Counted from the stretch's first letter, positions 43,144 through 53,527 are shown. The stretch: DNA of 64,000 nt from Cylindrospermopsis curvispora GIHE-G1 (GCF_014489415.1 NZ_CP060822.1:816311-880310); one strand, 5' to 3'. Made by a program: numbers and translations. The notes: a model not told the origin generated them from the sequence alone.

Positions 43144-44496
43144 ATGTTGTTAGTATTACCGGATCTGATCCTTGCCCAAGCAAATCCCACCGCATCACCA
43201 GAGGTGATACAAAATCAACAAGTGCGGTCTTTACCAGGAAGTTTAGATAATGTTCCAGTGTTTAATAGCAATAGTCCCGAACTGGTATTAAGAGAAGGAA
43301 TTTTACTTTCTACCTTTCCCCCGCAAGACAAGAAAAATCCCAGGGCCCATCTAAATTTCCCATTTCGTGGGCGATTTGATGTTTTTTCCCATCACGTGGC
43401 TAAAGCGGATCCACCAGAAAACTTACGTTCCCTGTATCACGCTATAATTTTACATAACCCTAGTCAAAATACCGCCACTGTAAACATACTGCACGCTGCC
43501 AGTTATTTAAGTCAGCCCGATGCACCCTTCATTCCCTTAGAATCTTTACTTCCTAACTACTCTGGAATGGTTTTTGCAGGTCCTGGTAGTCGGGTAATGT
43601 CTGATATATTAAGAGGAAAACGACAAGAAAAATTCCCCCCTCAAATAATCATTCCCCCAGGGGAAAGTCGAATTTTATTAAATTTACCAATTCCCGTGGG
43701 GGGACTGACACCTCCCCTCAATGGCCGTTCAACTTATATGCGATTATGGAGTAATCAAACTGTTTATGCTGCCAGTTTAGCCATGTTCGCTAAATTAAAT
43801 GCTGACGGTAGTGAACGGGCTCCAAACCAAGCGGAATGGGAAGATTTACTCAATAATGGGGATTTATCCACTCCTAGGGATAAAGTTCCCACCCCCATTG
43901 AGGGAACTGCTAAACCAACCATTTATGGTAGGGTTGCAGGAGTTGCTCGTGGTTCCCAATGGCGAGGATTCATAGCAGACACTCCCCAGAGCGCATATCT
44001 AACTATTCCCGAACCAGGTCGGGCTTTTTCATACGTTTTAAGTACCCTACATGGTGGTGCGCTAGGCACAGGACAAATTCAAAGCGCACCCATGTTAGTT
44101 AGGTATGCTGACACTGCTTATTTTGCCCATGGTAACTATGGCATTCAATATAGTTTAAGACTACCTCTGTGGAATAACTCCACCACCCAACAGAATGTCA
44201 CCCTAGCTTTACAGACACCGATTAAAGAAAATCAGCTCACCAATCCTGGTTTACGCTTTTTTACTACTCCCCAACGGCAAGTTTTTTTTAGGGGGACTGT
44301 GCGCATACGCTACCAAAACGAAAAGGGTCAACCCGCAACCAAATTCGTGCATTTAGTTCAAACCAGAGGTCAAGTGGGAGTTCCTCTAATGTCTGTAAAT
44401 ATTAAACCGGGAGCTTCTTCCTTAGTGGATGTGGATTTTCTTTATCCCCCGGATGCATCTCCCCCACAGGTATTAACCTTGTCAACACAAAACTAG
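43144..44496 (+). CDS. DUF3370 domain secreted protein
   Basis: 450 aa, ATG at 43144, with an in-frame TAG directly upstream, so this is the longest form. A short N-terminal signal-like stretch (MLLVLPDLILAQA) is followed by the DUF3370 domain: HLNFPFRGRFDVFSHHVAKA, LPIPVGGLTPPLNGRSTYMRL and HGNYGIQYSLRLPLWN. The family is confined largely to cyanobacteria and its role is unknown; the protein is probably exported. It ends overlapping the convergent neighbour by 4 bases. Confidence 0.85.
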   Translation: MLLVLPDLILAQANPTASPEVIQNQQVRSLPGSLDNVPVFNSNSPELVLREGILLSTFPPQDKKNPRAHLNFPFRGRFDVFSHHVAKADPPENLRSLYHAIILHNPSQNTATVNILHAASYLSQPDAPFIPLESLLPNYSGMVFAGPGSRVMSDILRGKRQEKFPPQIIIPPGESRILLNLPIPVGGLTPPLNGRSTYMRLWSNQTVYAASLAMFAKLNADGSERAPNQAEWEDLLNNGDLSTPRDKVPTPIEGTAKPTIYGRVAGVARGSQWRGFIADTPQSAYLTIPEPGRAFSYVLSTLHGGALGTGQIQSAPMLVRYADTAYFAHGNYGIQYSLRLPLWNNSTTQQNVTLALQTPIKENQLTNPGLRFFTTPQRQVFFRGTVRIRYQNEKGQPATKFVHLVQTRGQVGVPLMSVNIKPGASSLVDVDFLYPPDASPPQVLTLSTQN

Positions 44497-44798
44497 TAGT
44501 GTGGTTTATTTTTAGTTGCTTTTATAATTGGCAATGAGGAGCTGGAGGAAGTGGGTGGTAGGTAATATTGGAAGGTCCTTTCTTCCTCCCGAGTTGAACG
44601 CTGTTGCGCACGCGACAATTTAGAAGCCAGTTTCAAACCCAAAGCTACTCCTGTTGTCCCTAAACCAAAAGCAAATAATGACCAACTATCATCCAGTCCA
44701 CCAATAAGTGCATCCATAATACCCATGGTGATTAACACACTAATGATGGGATCTTTTCTATAGAATGACTTCAAAAATTGAGGTAATATAGCGTTCAT
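44493..44798 (-). CDS. Small membrane protein beside DUF3370
   Basis: 101 aa, ATG at 44798. Two hydrophobic segments, IISVLITMGIMDALIGG and LFAFGLGTTGVALGLKLA, followed by a basic and serine-rich tail. No family recognised beyond a cyanobacterial membrane protein. It overlaps the DUF3370 stop by 4 bases. Confidence 0.65.
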   Translation of the reverse strand: MNAILPQFLKSFYRKDPIISVLITMGIMDALIGGLDDSWSLFAFGLGTTGVALGLKLASKLSRAQQRSTREEERTFQYYLPPTSSSSSLPIIKATKNKPHY

Positions 44799-44910
44799 AA
44801 CAGCTTACTTTCCCTAAATGGTGTTACTCTAAATTGGTAATGGTTAGTCCGCATACCATTCTACATCCTATTTTAACCGTCCCTATTCCCCGATGATCCT
44901 AACTTGCTAA

Positions 44911-45081
44911 CTATTTCAAGCCTAACCAAGCTAACACGCCTTGATTAGTCACATATTCAATCACTACCATTAAAATAAAACCAATCATTGCTGCTCTTCC
45001 ATTTAATCTTTCAGCATACTCATTGAAACCAAATTTGGGTTCTTCCAATTTAGGGGTAATGGTTGGTTGTGGTTCTGTCAT
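44911..45081 (-). CDS. hli: High-light-inducible protein (HLIP/SCP)
   Basis: 56 aa, too short for the ORF length limit used here; ATG at 45081, stop at 44911. The single transmembrane helix has the chlorophyll-binding motif ERLNGRAAMIGFILM (E-x-x-N-G-R), followed by a C-terminal EYVTNQGVLAWLGL. HLIPs bind chlorophyll and carotenoid in thylakoids, dissipate energy and help photosystem II assembly; they are typically induced by light stress. It has its own 187-bp upstream region divergent from ald. Confidence 0.93.
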   Translation of the reverse strand: MTEPQPTITPKLEEPKFGFNEYAERLNGRAAMIGFILMVVIEYVTNQGVLAWLGLK

Positions 45082-45268
45082 AATCAAAAGCTCCTTGGTG
45101 TGAATGATGTTGTTCTATAAATTATACTCCTAAATTATATTCCCATTAGGAATAGATCAACCAAAATAGATCCGTGATGCAATTTGGGAATTTTGATTAA
45201 TCCAATACGGAACTAATGGGAGGAATGCTGCAATCTATAAGTCAACCAACTATAATTAGAGGTTATAA

Positions 45269-46354
45269 ATGCAAATTGGTGTTCCTAAAGAAACTAAAGA
45301 TCAGGAATTTCGCGTAGGGTTAACCCCTGCCAGTGTACGTGTTATTACTGAAAATAACCATAGTGTATTTGTCGAAACTATGGCTGGTTATGGTGCGGGC
45401 TTTACGGATGAAGATTACCTGGCAGCAGGGGCACAAATAGTAGGATCTGCTGAATCAGCATGGCACCAAGATCTAGTTGTTAAGGTCAAAGAGCCATTAA
45501 AAAGTGAGTACCAATTTTTACGAAAGGATTTATTACTGTTTACCTATTTACATTTAGCTGCTGACAGGGAACTAACAGAACATTTGATAGATTCGGGAAC
45601 TTGTGCAATTGCTTACGAAACTGTGGAGCAGGTGGGTGCCAATAGACTCCCCTTACTGACACCAATGAGTATTATTGCAGGAAGATTAGCAGTACAATTT
45701 GGTGCCAGGTTTTTGGAAAGTCAACAGGGAGGGAGAGGAGTGCTTTTGGGTGGTGTTCCCGGGGTTAAGTTCGGTAAAGTGGTAATTTTAGGCGGTGGTG
45801 TGGTGGGAACAGAAGCTGCTAAAATTGCTGTGGGTATGGGCGCTGGGGTACAAATTTTAGATGTAAATGTGGAGCGACTCTCCTATTTAGAAACCCTATT
45901 TGGCTCGAGAGTGGAACTACTCTACAGCAATTCTGCCCAAATAGAAGCAGTTGTTAGAGAAGCTGATTTGCTAATTGGTGCAGTGTTAATCCCAGGAAAA
46001 AAAGCCCCAATTTTAGTTCCTCGGAAATTGGTCAAACAAATGCGTCCTGGGTCTGTAATTGTGGATGTAGCTGTAGATCAGGGTGGATGTGTGGAAACTT
46101 TATACCCCACATCTCACAGCACCCCAGTGTATGTTGATGAAGGCGTTATACACTATGGTGTCCCTAATATGCCAGGAGCTGTTCCTTGGACATCTACACA
46201 AGCACTAAACAACAGTACTTTACCATATGTGTTACAACTAGCTAACTTAGGACTGGAAGCCCTGGAGGTTAACTCAGCTTTAGCCAAAGGTTTAAATATC
46301 AAAAATCATCATCTCTTACACCCTGCGGTACAGGAAGTGTTCCCCGATTTATAG
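45269..46354 (+). CDS. ald: Alanine dehydrogenase
   Basis: 361 aa. The N-terminal [20 protein letters not shown] is the AlaDH/PNT signature; the lysine in VKVKEPL and the catalytic His in FTYLHLAA are present, and the NAD-binding loop is [11 protein letters not shown]. It interconverts alanine and pyruvate plus ammonia with NAD; in heterocystous cyanobacteria it is linked to alanine use in diazotrophy. The last 6 bases overlap the convergent hypothetical gene. Confidence 0.95.
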   Translation: MQIGVPKETKDQEFRVGLTPASVRVITENNHSVFVETMAGYGAGFTDEDYLAAGAQIVGSAESAWHQDLVVKVKEPLKSEYQFLRKDLLLFTYLHLAADRELTEHLIDSGTCAIAYETVEQVGANRLPLLTPMSIIAGRLAVQFGARFLESQQGGRGVLLGGVPGVKFGKVVILGGGVVGTEAAKIAVGMGAGVQILDVNVERLSYLETLFGSRVELLYSNSAQIEAVVREADLLIGAVLIPGKKAPILVPRKLVKQMRPGSVIVDVAVDQGGCVETLYPTSHSTPVYVDEGVIHYGVPNMPGAVPWTSTQALNNSTLPYVLQLANLGLEALEVNSALAKGLNIKNHHLLHPAVQEVFPDL

Positions 46355-46795
46355 CTTTAGCTCTTGACACTTTGCAGTAGCTGCTTCATAAGCATCTAAG
46401 TAATCTTGATCACCTAACATTAAATCACCGTAATACTGATAGGGTGCATCACTATATATTGGTAAAGGATTATCTTCTGGATAGTCCTCTTCTGATTCTT
46501 CGATAATTGCTTTTAATTTCTTCAGGGTTAAAACTTGTGCGGGGAAATACCAAATATTTTCGGCTTTTCTTTGCAAATAGGCAAAACTAGGATCAATAAT
46601 GACATCTTCCAATTCTATCCAAGCATGTTCTATAGGTTGATAGAGGTGTCCGGTCAAGACTAAAAAACCCTGAACATATTTAGCACCATCTGTTACTAGT
46701 AATGCTTTGTATGCGTTTTCAAAAGGTTTCTTAGCTTGACTTTTGATAGTTTGAGCAACCTGTAAAGACAGGGATTCGTTTAATAATTTGCTCAT
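46349..46795 (-). CDS. Hypothetical acidic protein
   Basis: 148 aa, ATG at 46795. Acidic C-terminus (IIEESEEDYPEDNPLP) and a beta-rich central part (YVQGFLVLTGHLYQPIEHAWIELEDVIIDPSF). The HAWIELED...DPSF pattern recalls transglutaminase-like folds, but a catalytic Cys is not evident. I do not assign a function. It lies downstream of hisS beyond a strong terminator, so it is likely transcribed separately. Confidence 0.6.
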   Translation of the reverse strand: MSKLLNESLSLQVAQTIKSQAKKPFENAYKALLVTDGAKYVQGFLVLTGHLYQPIEHAWIELEDVIIDPSFAYLQRKAENIWYFPAQVLTLKKLKAIIEESEEDYPEDNPLPIYSDAPYQYYGDLMLGDQDYLDAYEAATAKCQELKL

Positions 46796-46849
46796 GAGAA
46801 GTTAGTTATTTTTTTAAGGACAAGGGGGACCAGAAGCATAAAACACTAT

Positions 46850-46909
46850 AAAACTAAAAACAAGCGACCAAAACCCCATGGTAACTTTACCATGATGAAA
46901 TGATCGCTT
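46850..46909 (-). terminator. hisS intrinsic terminator
   Basis: On the minus strand AAGCGATC pairs with GGTCGCTT (outer 8 bp), with an inner hairpin CATGGTA-ACTT-TACCATG in its loop. The outer stem is followed by GTTTTTAGTTTTAT. Both stems are visible in the sequence. Confidence 0.75.
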
Positions 46910-47010
46910 TTATCCAATTAATTAATTGACACCTAGCCAAAGGAATCAATTCTTATGATCGTATATCAACTGAGACAACGGAGGATGCAGTGTTATTCCC
47001 ATAGGGTGTC

Positions 47011-48420
47011 TCACCCCCCATGGGATGGTGTAGGTTGTAGTATTTGTTGCAAAGTTGTAGCTAAGTTGGACAAAGGTACTTCTATTTGCTCTCCCGTACT
47101 CAAATCCTTTAAGCATGATTTGGCGTTAACAGCTTCCTGACTACCAATGATGACACAAAATCTAATTCCCTGTTTATCTGCTAACTGAAATTGCTTACCT
47201 AATTGTTTTTTCTCAAAGTTAGTGACAACATTAATTCCCCCTCGTCTTAATTGTTGTGACACCTGTAAATAAATGGGCATTAGGTCTTCTTGGATATTTA
47301 CTACCATTACTTGAGCGGGTGTGGGTGGTAATTTCTGTAAAATATCCGCTTTTAATAATCGATTAATTAGTCTAGATAGTCCTATGGAGATCCCTACTCC
47401 TGGCATTTTTTCACCCAAAAATATTCCCACTAATTCTTCATATCTACCACCAGAACAAATACTACCGAGGGATTCATGTCCAATTAGGGTGGTTTCATAA
47501 ACGGTTCCCGTATAGTAGTTTAATCCACGCGCAATGGATAAATCAATACAGAAACGTTGGCTGGGTACTCCTAAATTATTCACTCCATCAATGACTGCTT
47601 CTAATTCACTTACTCCTAAGTTAAATCCTTCTGCTTGGGGTAAATTTACTGCTAGATGTTTGAGTTTGTCTAAAACATCATCCACATTGCCATCAATGTT
47701 GATAAATTCAATTATCTTTCTGCTTTGTTCGGAGGAAATACCGGATTTTTCTAGATCCTGTTGAACTTGAGCTTCACCAATTTTTTCTAGGTTATCAACA
47801 ATACCAATACAAGTTTTAATTTGCTCCTGGGCAACCCCCAGAGATTGAAAAAAGCCCGAGAGAATTTTGCGGTTATTAATACGAATGACAAAATCACCAA
47901 TATTAATGGCTGCAAATATTTCTGTGATAATTGCTGGCATTTGGGCATCGTATAACAAACTTAGCTTGTCTCGACCAACTACATCAATGTCACACTGACG
48001 AAACTGTCGAAAACGCCCATCTTTTGCCCGTTCACCCCTAAATACCATATCCATTTGATAACGGGCAAAGGGGAAAGTCAATTCATTTAAATGACGAGCT
48101 ATATAAGCAGCTAAAGGAACAGTTTGATCAAATTTTAAAGCCCTAGCTTCCGCACCAGTTTCGCCGGATTTATCTCTTTCTAACTGGCGGTTCGGTGGTA
48201 GAATTGGCTCAATTCCATATATGATATTATCCCCTTGATTACCTTTGGCTTGTAGTACCTCTAGCCTTTCTACTGCTGGTGTTTCTATGGGTGTAAAACC
48301 ATAACTCTCAAATACTTTACGAATGGTGTCTAGTAAGTATAATTCTAGCCGCTTTTCCCCGGGGAGAAATTCGGGAAACCCACTGGGAGTAGCAAAGTTA
48401 ATTTTCTCGTTTCTTGTCAT
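47011..48420 (-). CDS. hisS: Histidyl-tRNA synthetase
   Basis: 469 aa class II synthetase. Motif 1 region around TPIETPAVERLE, motif 2 FRGERAKDGRFRQFRQCDID, the His-specific loop SIARGLNYYTGTVYE and motif 3 GVGISIGLSRL are intact. C-terminal anticodon domain ends normally. ATG at 48420. It follows the SpoIIE phosphatase gene by 30 bp. Confidence 0.96.
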   Translation of the reverse strand: MTRNEKINFATPSGFPEFLPGEKRLELYLLDTIRKVFESYGFTPIETPAVERLEVLQAKGNQGDNIIYGIEPILPPNRQLERDKSGETGAEARALKFDQTVPLAAYIARHLNELTFPFARYQMDMVFRGERAKDGRFRQFRQCDIDVVGRDKLSLLYDAQMPAIITEIFAAINIGDFVIRINNRKILSGFFQSLGVAQEQIKTCIGIVDNLEKIGEAQVQQDLEKSGISSEQSRKIIEFINIDGNVDDVLDKLKHLAVNLPQAEGFNLGVSELEAVIDGVNNLGVPSQRFCIDLSIARGLNYYTGTVYETTLIGHESLGSICSGGRYEELVGIFLGEKMPGVGISIGLSRLINRLLKADILQKLPPTPAQVMVVNIQEDLMPIYLQVSQQLRRGGINVVTNFEKKQLGKQFQLADKQGIRFCVIIGSQEAVNAKSCLKDLSTGEQIEVPLSNLATTLQQILQPTPSHGG

Positions 48421-48450
48421 GTTTATACCTGGTTTTGTTAATCTTTCTAA

Positions 48451-49854
48451 TTATGGTTCATCATCCTGGGAAATTTGCAGAACTACTAGGGTCATGTCAT
48501 CAGTATTTTGTTTTTCAGTGCCAATAAATTCCTGCACTTTATCAAATAAATAATCCGCTATTTCTTGGGGCCCATTACAATAGCGACAAGCAGCACTAAA
48601 TGAAGTAATGAAATTATCTTCACTAAAGCGATCGCCACTTGCAGCTGCGGCATCCGTTAAACCATCAGTATAATAAATTACAGTATCACCCGGTTCTAAG
48701 AGAGCTTGACCATTTTCATATTGACTGTTAGCATCAAGACCAATAAGCATACCCATTGTGTCCAGTCTAGTCACAGTTCTGGATGCGGCATGCCACCACA
48801 GAGGTGGGTTATGGGCAGCATTACTATAAGACAAGACCCGGGTTTTTGGGTCATATTCAGAATAGAACATAGTTACAAAGCGGTTGGAATTTTCTAAATC
48901 AGCATACATGACCCGGTTTAAATTCTGCAAAATTCCTGCTGCTGAATTACCATGAAGTACCTCACCCCTGAGCATTCCTCGCAACATGGTCATAATTAAA
49001 CCTGCGGGAACACCTTTACCCATCACATCCGCAATCACTAGAGCCCAACAGGTGTTTTCCTGACTCAGATGGTGGGGATAGGACGGATAATTGGTGGTGT
49101 GATTGGTGGCAATAAAATCATAATAATCTCCTCCCACGCGATTGGCTGGTTTAAAACGTGCAGCTAAGACCGCACCAGGAATATTAGGACATAAACGGGG
49201 TAAAAGTCTCCGCTGGATTTCCGCTGCGATTTCCAGTTCTTGATCCAACAGTTCTTTTTTCCGTAGCTCTACGGACAATTCATCATTGCCAATAGCTACT
49301 GCGGTTTGATCAGCAACCAGTCTCACTAGTTTTTGCCTGGTTTCTGTCCAACTGTAATCAGGATCCCGACTTAGAACATATAGCCAACCTCTTTCTGTAT
49401 GTTTAACTATAATTGCCGTACCAAAAACCTGTACATCTGGACCCAAATACATTTGCATCTGGTCATCCAGTATGCCAGTGGTTGCGAGTGGCACTGAACT
49501 GGGGAAAAGGGTAATTTGACTACTGGCAATTTCCAGGGCTTTACGGATACTTTTCCGCTGCTGACTATCTTGCCAATGTAACTGTTCTAAGGTAACTTGA
49601 CCATTGGGTTTATACAGAAACAGGGCACTGCCATCCGCATCCGTTACCTTAGCAGCCATAAACGGAATTAGTTCCAGAAACTGATTTAAATTGTTGAAAC
49701 TTCTCAGGGCAAATCCCAGAGAACTCAGCAGCTCTTGAATTTTGTTCTGTTCCCGATGTAACCTAGCCACAATCTCTTTTAGTGCCACCATTGGGGTGAC
49801 ATCTCTAGTGGCACTACTATTGATTTCTGTGGATTGAGAAGGAAATTGGGACAC
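48451..49854 (-). CDS. GAF-SpoIIE-type serine phosphatase
   Basis: 467 aa, GTG start at 49854. A N-terminal coiled-coil region (KEIVARLHREQNKIQELLSS) leads into a GAF domain (about 55-200), then a PP2C-like SpoIIE/RsbU phosphatase (from about 225): AEIQRRLLPRLCP, VGGDYYDFI, VIADVMGKGVPAGLIM and VIYYTDGLTDA. Such enzymes dephosphorylate anti-sigma antagonists; targets are unknown. It lies in the order nusB-ftsY-phosphatase-hisS, which I recall as common in cyanobacteria. Confidence 0.9.
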   Translation of the reverse strand: MSQFPSQSTEINSSATRDVTPMVALKEIVARLHREQNKIQELLSSLGFALRSFNNLNQFLELIPFMAAKVTDADGSALFLYKPNGQVTLEQLHWQDSQQRKSIRKALEIASSQITLFPSSVPLATTGILDDQMQMYLGPDVQVFGTAIIVKHTERGWLYVLSRDPDYSWTETRQKLVRLVADQTAVAIGNDELSVELRKKELLDQELEIAAEIQRRLLPRLCPNIPGAVLAARFKPANRVGGDYYDFIATNHTTNYPSYPHHLSQENTCWALVIADVMGKGVPAGLIMTMLRGMLRGEVLHGNSAAGILQNLNRVMYADLENSNRFVTMFYSEYDPKTRVLSYSNAAHNPPLWWHAASRTVTRLDTMGMLIGLDANSQYENGQALLEPGDTVIYYTDGLTDAAAASGDRFSEDNFITSFSAACRYCNGPQEIADYLFDKVQEFIGTEKQNTDDMTLVVLQISQDDEP

Positions 49855-50121
49855 AGGCTGCTATTTTCTGTAAGTGTTAGAATAAATGAACAAGCTTTTA
49901 AGATTAGTCATTTTAGCAAGGGCATCATAACCGAATATGTAACTTTTAGGGTATTTTAGGTTATAAATTCCAGGCGGGAATTTTGAATCGTGTGTATATG
50001 CTCACTCTCCGATGACTAAAAAACAGTTCTAGTGTGAGATCATACCAGAAGTTGTCCATTTTTTACGAAAAAAAGAATTATTTTTGATAATTTTTATTTC
50101 CAACCTCTCCCTCCATCTTTT

Positions 50122-51657
50122 TTAGTTTAAAAGGGCCTCCACAAACTCATAACTGGAGAATGGACGTAGATCCTCAATTCCTTCCCCAGCACCTATAAAG
50201 CGAATGGGTAAACCTAACTGTTGCACCACCGCCAAGGCTACTCCCCCTTTGGCTGTGCCATCTAACTTGGTTAAAACAACACCGCTAAGTTGAGCAGCTT
50301 GAGAAAAAACTTCAGCTTGTCGCAGTCCGTTTTGTCCTAAGGTGGAATCTAAGACCAACAGCGACTCTACACGGGCATCAGCGGCTTTCTTGTCAATAAT
50401 TCGACGAATCTTGCTCAGTTCATCCATCAGGTTTTTCTTGTTTTGTAGTCTCCCTGCTGTGTCTACTAACAGTAATTCCGTTTTCCGTGATTGGGCAGCT
50501 GCGATCGCATCAAATACAATAGCAGCAGGGTCAGTATTTTTACCAGGGTTAGCAATAACTTCTACACCACTTCTACTTCCCCAAACTTTGACCTGCTCCA
50601 CAGCAGCAGCGCGGAAAGTATCAGCAGCAGCAATCAAACAGTTATACCCAGATTTCTGAGCTAGGTGAGCGATTTTACCAATAGTTGTGGTTTTACCAGC
50701 ACCATTCACCCCTGTAATTAACCAAATAGTGAGTTTGTCTTTTTCTGGAGCAAAACCCGATCTAGGTGATGATTCCAGAGGTTTCTCCAGCATATCCCTC
50801 AGGATTTGCTTGAGATAGGCAATTGCTTGTTCGGGGGGGGTAACCTCATCGCGAAGTTTTTTCTGGAGGGACTGAATAATCAGATCGGTGGCTTCAACAC
50901 CTACATCAGCCTGTAGCAGTATTCCCTCAATTTCTGCTACTGCATCTTGATTTAAGGGGCCTTGTCCAACAATAGCCTTTAACTGATTTAGGATATTACG
51001 TCTAGTCTTATCTAGTCCCTGACGCAGTTTTTTCAACCAGGTAATTTCCTCTATAGAAATATCTTCTGCTCGTCTACCCTGGGCGGCTAGAACCTCTGCT
51101 GACCAAACAAAGCCATCGTCAAATTCTAATTCAGGAATTGCTATAGTGATGCTAACGCTAGGCATAACCGTAGTTTCCGGTTCAGGAACCTCCACAGCAG
51201 TGGCAATTAATCTCTCTTGTTTAGCCTGTCTATCTGCAGTTGCTCTCTCTAAAAAGGATAATTGCGGCTGGCCATCAATTCCCACCTCCGATGGAGTATG
51301 GTCCGTGTCTGAACCGACATCCCTACTGGTCACCGGAATCTCATCTTTAATGACGGAGCTTTCCTCTGATATTTCCTCAATTTCTTGGGTAATTTGAGGG
51401 ATTTCCGAAGTTTCACTGGTTGTAACTGAAGATGCTTCATCAGTTACAGTCGTACTTTCTTGGTCTTGAGACTGTTGTTTTTGCTGAATATTTTTATAAG
51501 CAGCTTTGGCATAGGCTAACAGATCCGCTGGATCGATTATTGTTTCCGGAGCTGATTCTGGTGACACTTCCTGATCAGACGAAGTTTCACTTTGTACTTG
51601 AGTTTCCGTACTAGCGGAAGAATCATCATGTTGACGGCGAAACCAGTTAAATGACAT
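50122..51657 (-). CDS. ftsY: Signal recognition particle receptor FtsY
   Basis: 511 aa from ATG 51657 (MSFNWFRRQHDD); an upstream open frame lacks a good start. The N-terminal third is a long acidic Glu/Ser/Thr-rich A-domain, longer than E. coli-like minimal forms. The NG GTPase domain has GVNGAGKTTTIGKIA, DTAGRLQNKKNLMDEL, TKLDGTAKGG and RFIGAGEGIEDLRPF. FtsY docks the SRP at the plasma or thylakoid membrane. Confidence 0.96.
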   Translation of the reverse strand: MSFNWFRRQHDDSSASTETQVQSETSSDQEVSPESAPETIIDPADLLAYAKAAYKNIQQKQQSQDQESTTVTDEASSVTTSETSEIPQITQEIEEISEESSVIKDEIPVTSRDVGSDTDHTPSEVGIDGQPQLSFLERATADRQAKQERLIATAVEVPEPETTVMPSVSITIAIPELEFDDGFVWSAEVLAAQGRRAEDISIEEITWLKKLRQGLDKTRRNILNQLKAIVGQGPLNQDAVAEIEGILLQADVGVEATDLIIQSLQKKLRDEVTPPEQAIAYLKQILRDMLEKPLESSPRSGFAPEKDKLTIWLITGVNGAGKTTTIGKIAHLAQKSGYNCLIAAADTFRAAAVEQVKVWGSRSGVEVIANPGKNTDPAAIVFDAIAAAQSRKTELLLVDTAGRLQNKKNLMDELSKIRRIIDKKAADARVESLLVLDSTLGQNGLRQAEVFSQAAQLSGVVLTKLDGTAKGGVALAVVQQLGLPIRFIGAGEGIEDLRPFSSYEFVEALLN

Positions 51658-51732
51658 TTTAGCTTTATTAAGTATGATTATTGTGATTTGATCCTTGGAG
51701 GATTGACAACTCAGAACCACCAAGGTATGGAA

Positions 51733-52374
51733 TTAAGCAGGTTGTTTTTGATCTGTGACCCGACGTAAAACACCATTAATAAATCGATGTCCATCATCGC
51801 CACTATAACGTTTAGCCAGCTCCACCGCTTCATTAATGGCAATGCTGGGAGGAACTTCCATGAATTTCATTTCAGCCACAGCAATTTGAAGTATATCTCT
51901 ATCTATTTGAGCTAGTCTAGTTACTTGCCAGTCTACCAGTGCTTGGGAGATAATCTGATCTAAAATAGGTCGATTCTCATCAACAGTAACCACAATTTCC
52001 TTAGCGTAATTGCGAACTTCCTTATCTTGATTAGCTAATTGAATCAACTCAGGGAAATCAACAGCTAAACCCAATTGATTAATAGCTGTTTGAGTGCAGC
52101 CAATGGCTTCTTGAAGCATTATTCTGGCCGTATTTAAGTCAGATGCACGGGTTTGACTAGTTAATAAACGGTCATTACTACGTTGTAGTTCAGCAGCAGC
52201 ACTATTTAACGTATCCTGTACTTCTGCAGTTAAAGTGCGGACAGCACCAAGAACAAGCTTGGCCATTAGTTGGTCATCTGGTAGTTTCTGCAATTTTTTA
52301 GGATTAACTGGCAACTGACTAAGACTTAGTAGTGCTAGTTCTCTAGCTATTTGTTGGGGTTTACGAGGTTGCAT
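51733..52374 (-). CDS. nusB: Transcription antitermination factor NusB
   Basis: 213 aa from ATG 52374 ([20 protein letters not shown]), about 70 residues longer than E. coli NusB, as usual in cyanobacteria, because of a central helical insert (about 60-110). The C-terminal signature [20 protein letters not shown] and the final FINGVLRRV are complete. It binds boxA RNA with NusE to keep RNA polymerase from terminating in rRNA operons. It is 75 bp upstream of ftsY. Confidence 0.93.
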   Translation of the reverse strand: MQPRKPQQIARELALLSLSQLPVNPKKLQKLPDDQLMAKLVLGAVRTLTAEVQDTLNSAAAELQRSNDRLLTSQTRASDLNTARIMLQEAIGCTQTAINQLGLAVDFPELIQLANQDKEVRNYAKEIVVTVDENRPILDQIISQALVDWQVTRLAQIDRDILQIAVAEMKFMEVPPSIAINEAVELAKRYSGDDGHRFINGVLRRVTDQKQPA

Positions 52375-52559
52375 AATCTTACATAATATGGTATGAGGTA
52401 GGAATACAAAATTAACAATCATTACAGGTCAAAACCAGGATATTTTTGCAGGAAATAAATTCCCACCATCCCGGTAATTCCTGTCTTACGTTCATAGACT
52501 CATCATCACTCAGCAGGTTTTGACATTCCACCCTAATAAATTGAGGATTCACCAGTACG

Positions 52560-53330
52560 TCAAAAATCAGGTTCAGCACCAACCAGATGGCTTTTGCTTT
52601 CTGTACTTAATGCTGGAGTTGTTAAGGGCAATTGGGACATAACTACACCATTACTAGGCGCGACTATACCGCCGGAGACAATGATTTTAAACGCATCCTC
52701 TATAGATATTGTCAGATTGATTGCTTCATCTTCTGGAACCACTGCGTACCACCCAGTAGTGGGGTTAGGGGTAGTGGGAATAAAAATGCTCAACATGGGA
52801 CGACTCAATTTTGCTTGAATGTCGCTGGCAATTACACCGGTGACAAAGCCAATGGACCATATCCCCCTCCTAGGATACTCCAATAACACCACTCGACGGA
52901 ATTTGCCATTGGAATCCTTGAGTATGGTTTCTAATAATTGTTTGAGCGTCTTGTAGACTTGACCAGCTAGGGGAATTGCGTGTAATATCCTCTCTCCAAA
53001 GTCAAGCAACCATTTGCCAAATATATTCCGGGCCATTAGGCCAATAAACAGGATACTGATTAATGGTACTGCTAAACCAACTAAAAAGTTTAATAGGTTG
53101 ACTAATATGGGGTTTAGTCCATCAAAAGGGTTAAGCTGTTTAGGGATTTGGGTGAGAAAGTTAATTACCCAGTTGGCAATCGTAATGGTTAACCAAATGG
53201 TGGTTGCTAGGGGTATTACCACCAACAACCCAGCTATCAAGTCATTTTTTAAGTCCTGTTTAAGCTGTTCCATGACCAAGCCCGGATTCTCCTTTTTTTG
53301 GCTACTAGAATGTTTGTGATTGATTTCCAT
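52560..53330 (-). CDS. DUF502 membrane protein
   Basis: 256 aa from ATG 53330 (an internal Met at 53273 is also possible). Two membrane helices (LIAGLLVVIPLATTIWLTI and LVNLLNFLVGLAVPLISILF) and the DUF502 features NPFDGLNPIL, HAIPLAGQVYKTLKQ and VVLLEYPRRGIWSIGFVTG. Function unknown; plants have related chloroplast/COV-type proteins. It ends 186 bp before nusB on the same strand. Confidence 0.88.
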   Translation of the reverse strand: MEINHKHSSSQKKENPGLVMEQLKQDLKNDLIAGLLVVIPLATTIWLTITIANWVINFLTQIPKQLNPFDGLNPILVNLLNFLVGLAVPLISILFIGLMARNIFGKWLLDFGERILHAIPLAGQVYKTLKQLLETILKDSNGKFRRVVLLEYPRRGIWSIGFVTGVIASDIQAKLSRPMLSIFIPTTPNPTTGWYAVVPEDEAINLTISIEDAFKIIVSGGIVAPSNGVVMSQLPLTTPALSTESKSHLVGAEPDF

Positions 53331-53414
53331 ACCACAAATCCTTGTTGTCAGTCCAGATAAATGAGTCCTAAGTTTAAGATTTATTACTTATTTCTCATGA
53401 TCAGTTGCTTTAGG

Positions 53415-53464
53415 CCTGCAAATAGGCACGTAAGAATATAGTGCCTGTAAATTATTGTTGCAGG
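53415..53464. repeat. Nested double hairpin between hpsJ and DUF502
   Basis: An outer CCTGCAA/TTGCAGG stem (7 bp) encloses AGGCAC/GTGCCT (6 bp). Both hairpins are perfect. It sits 64 bp past the hpsJ stop and 85 bp before the DUF502 start; it may end the hps transcript or act in the DUF502 leader. Confidence 0.5.
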
Positions 53465-53527
53465 TTTTCGAGGTATTATTAATCCTAGCGTTAATCGTAG
53501 CTAATGATCACTCAAGATTTTGGTTTA

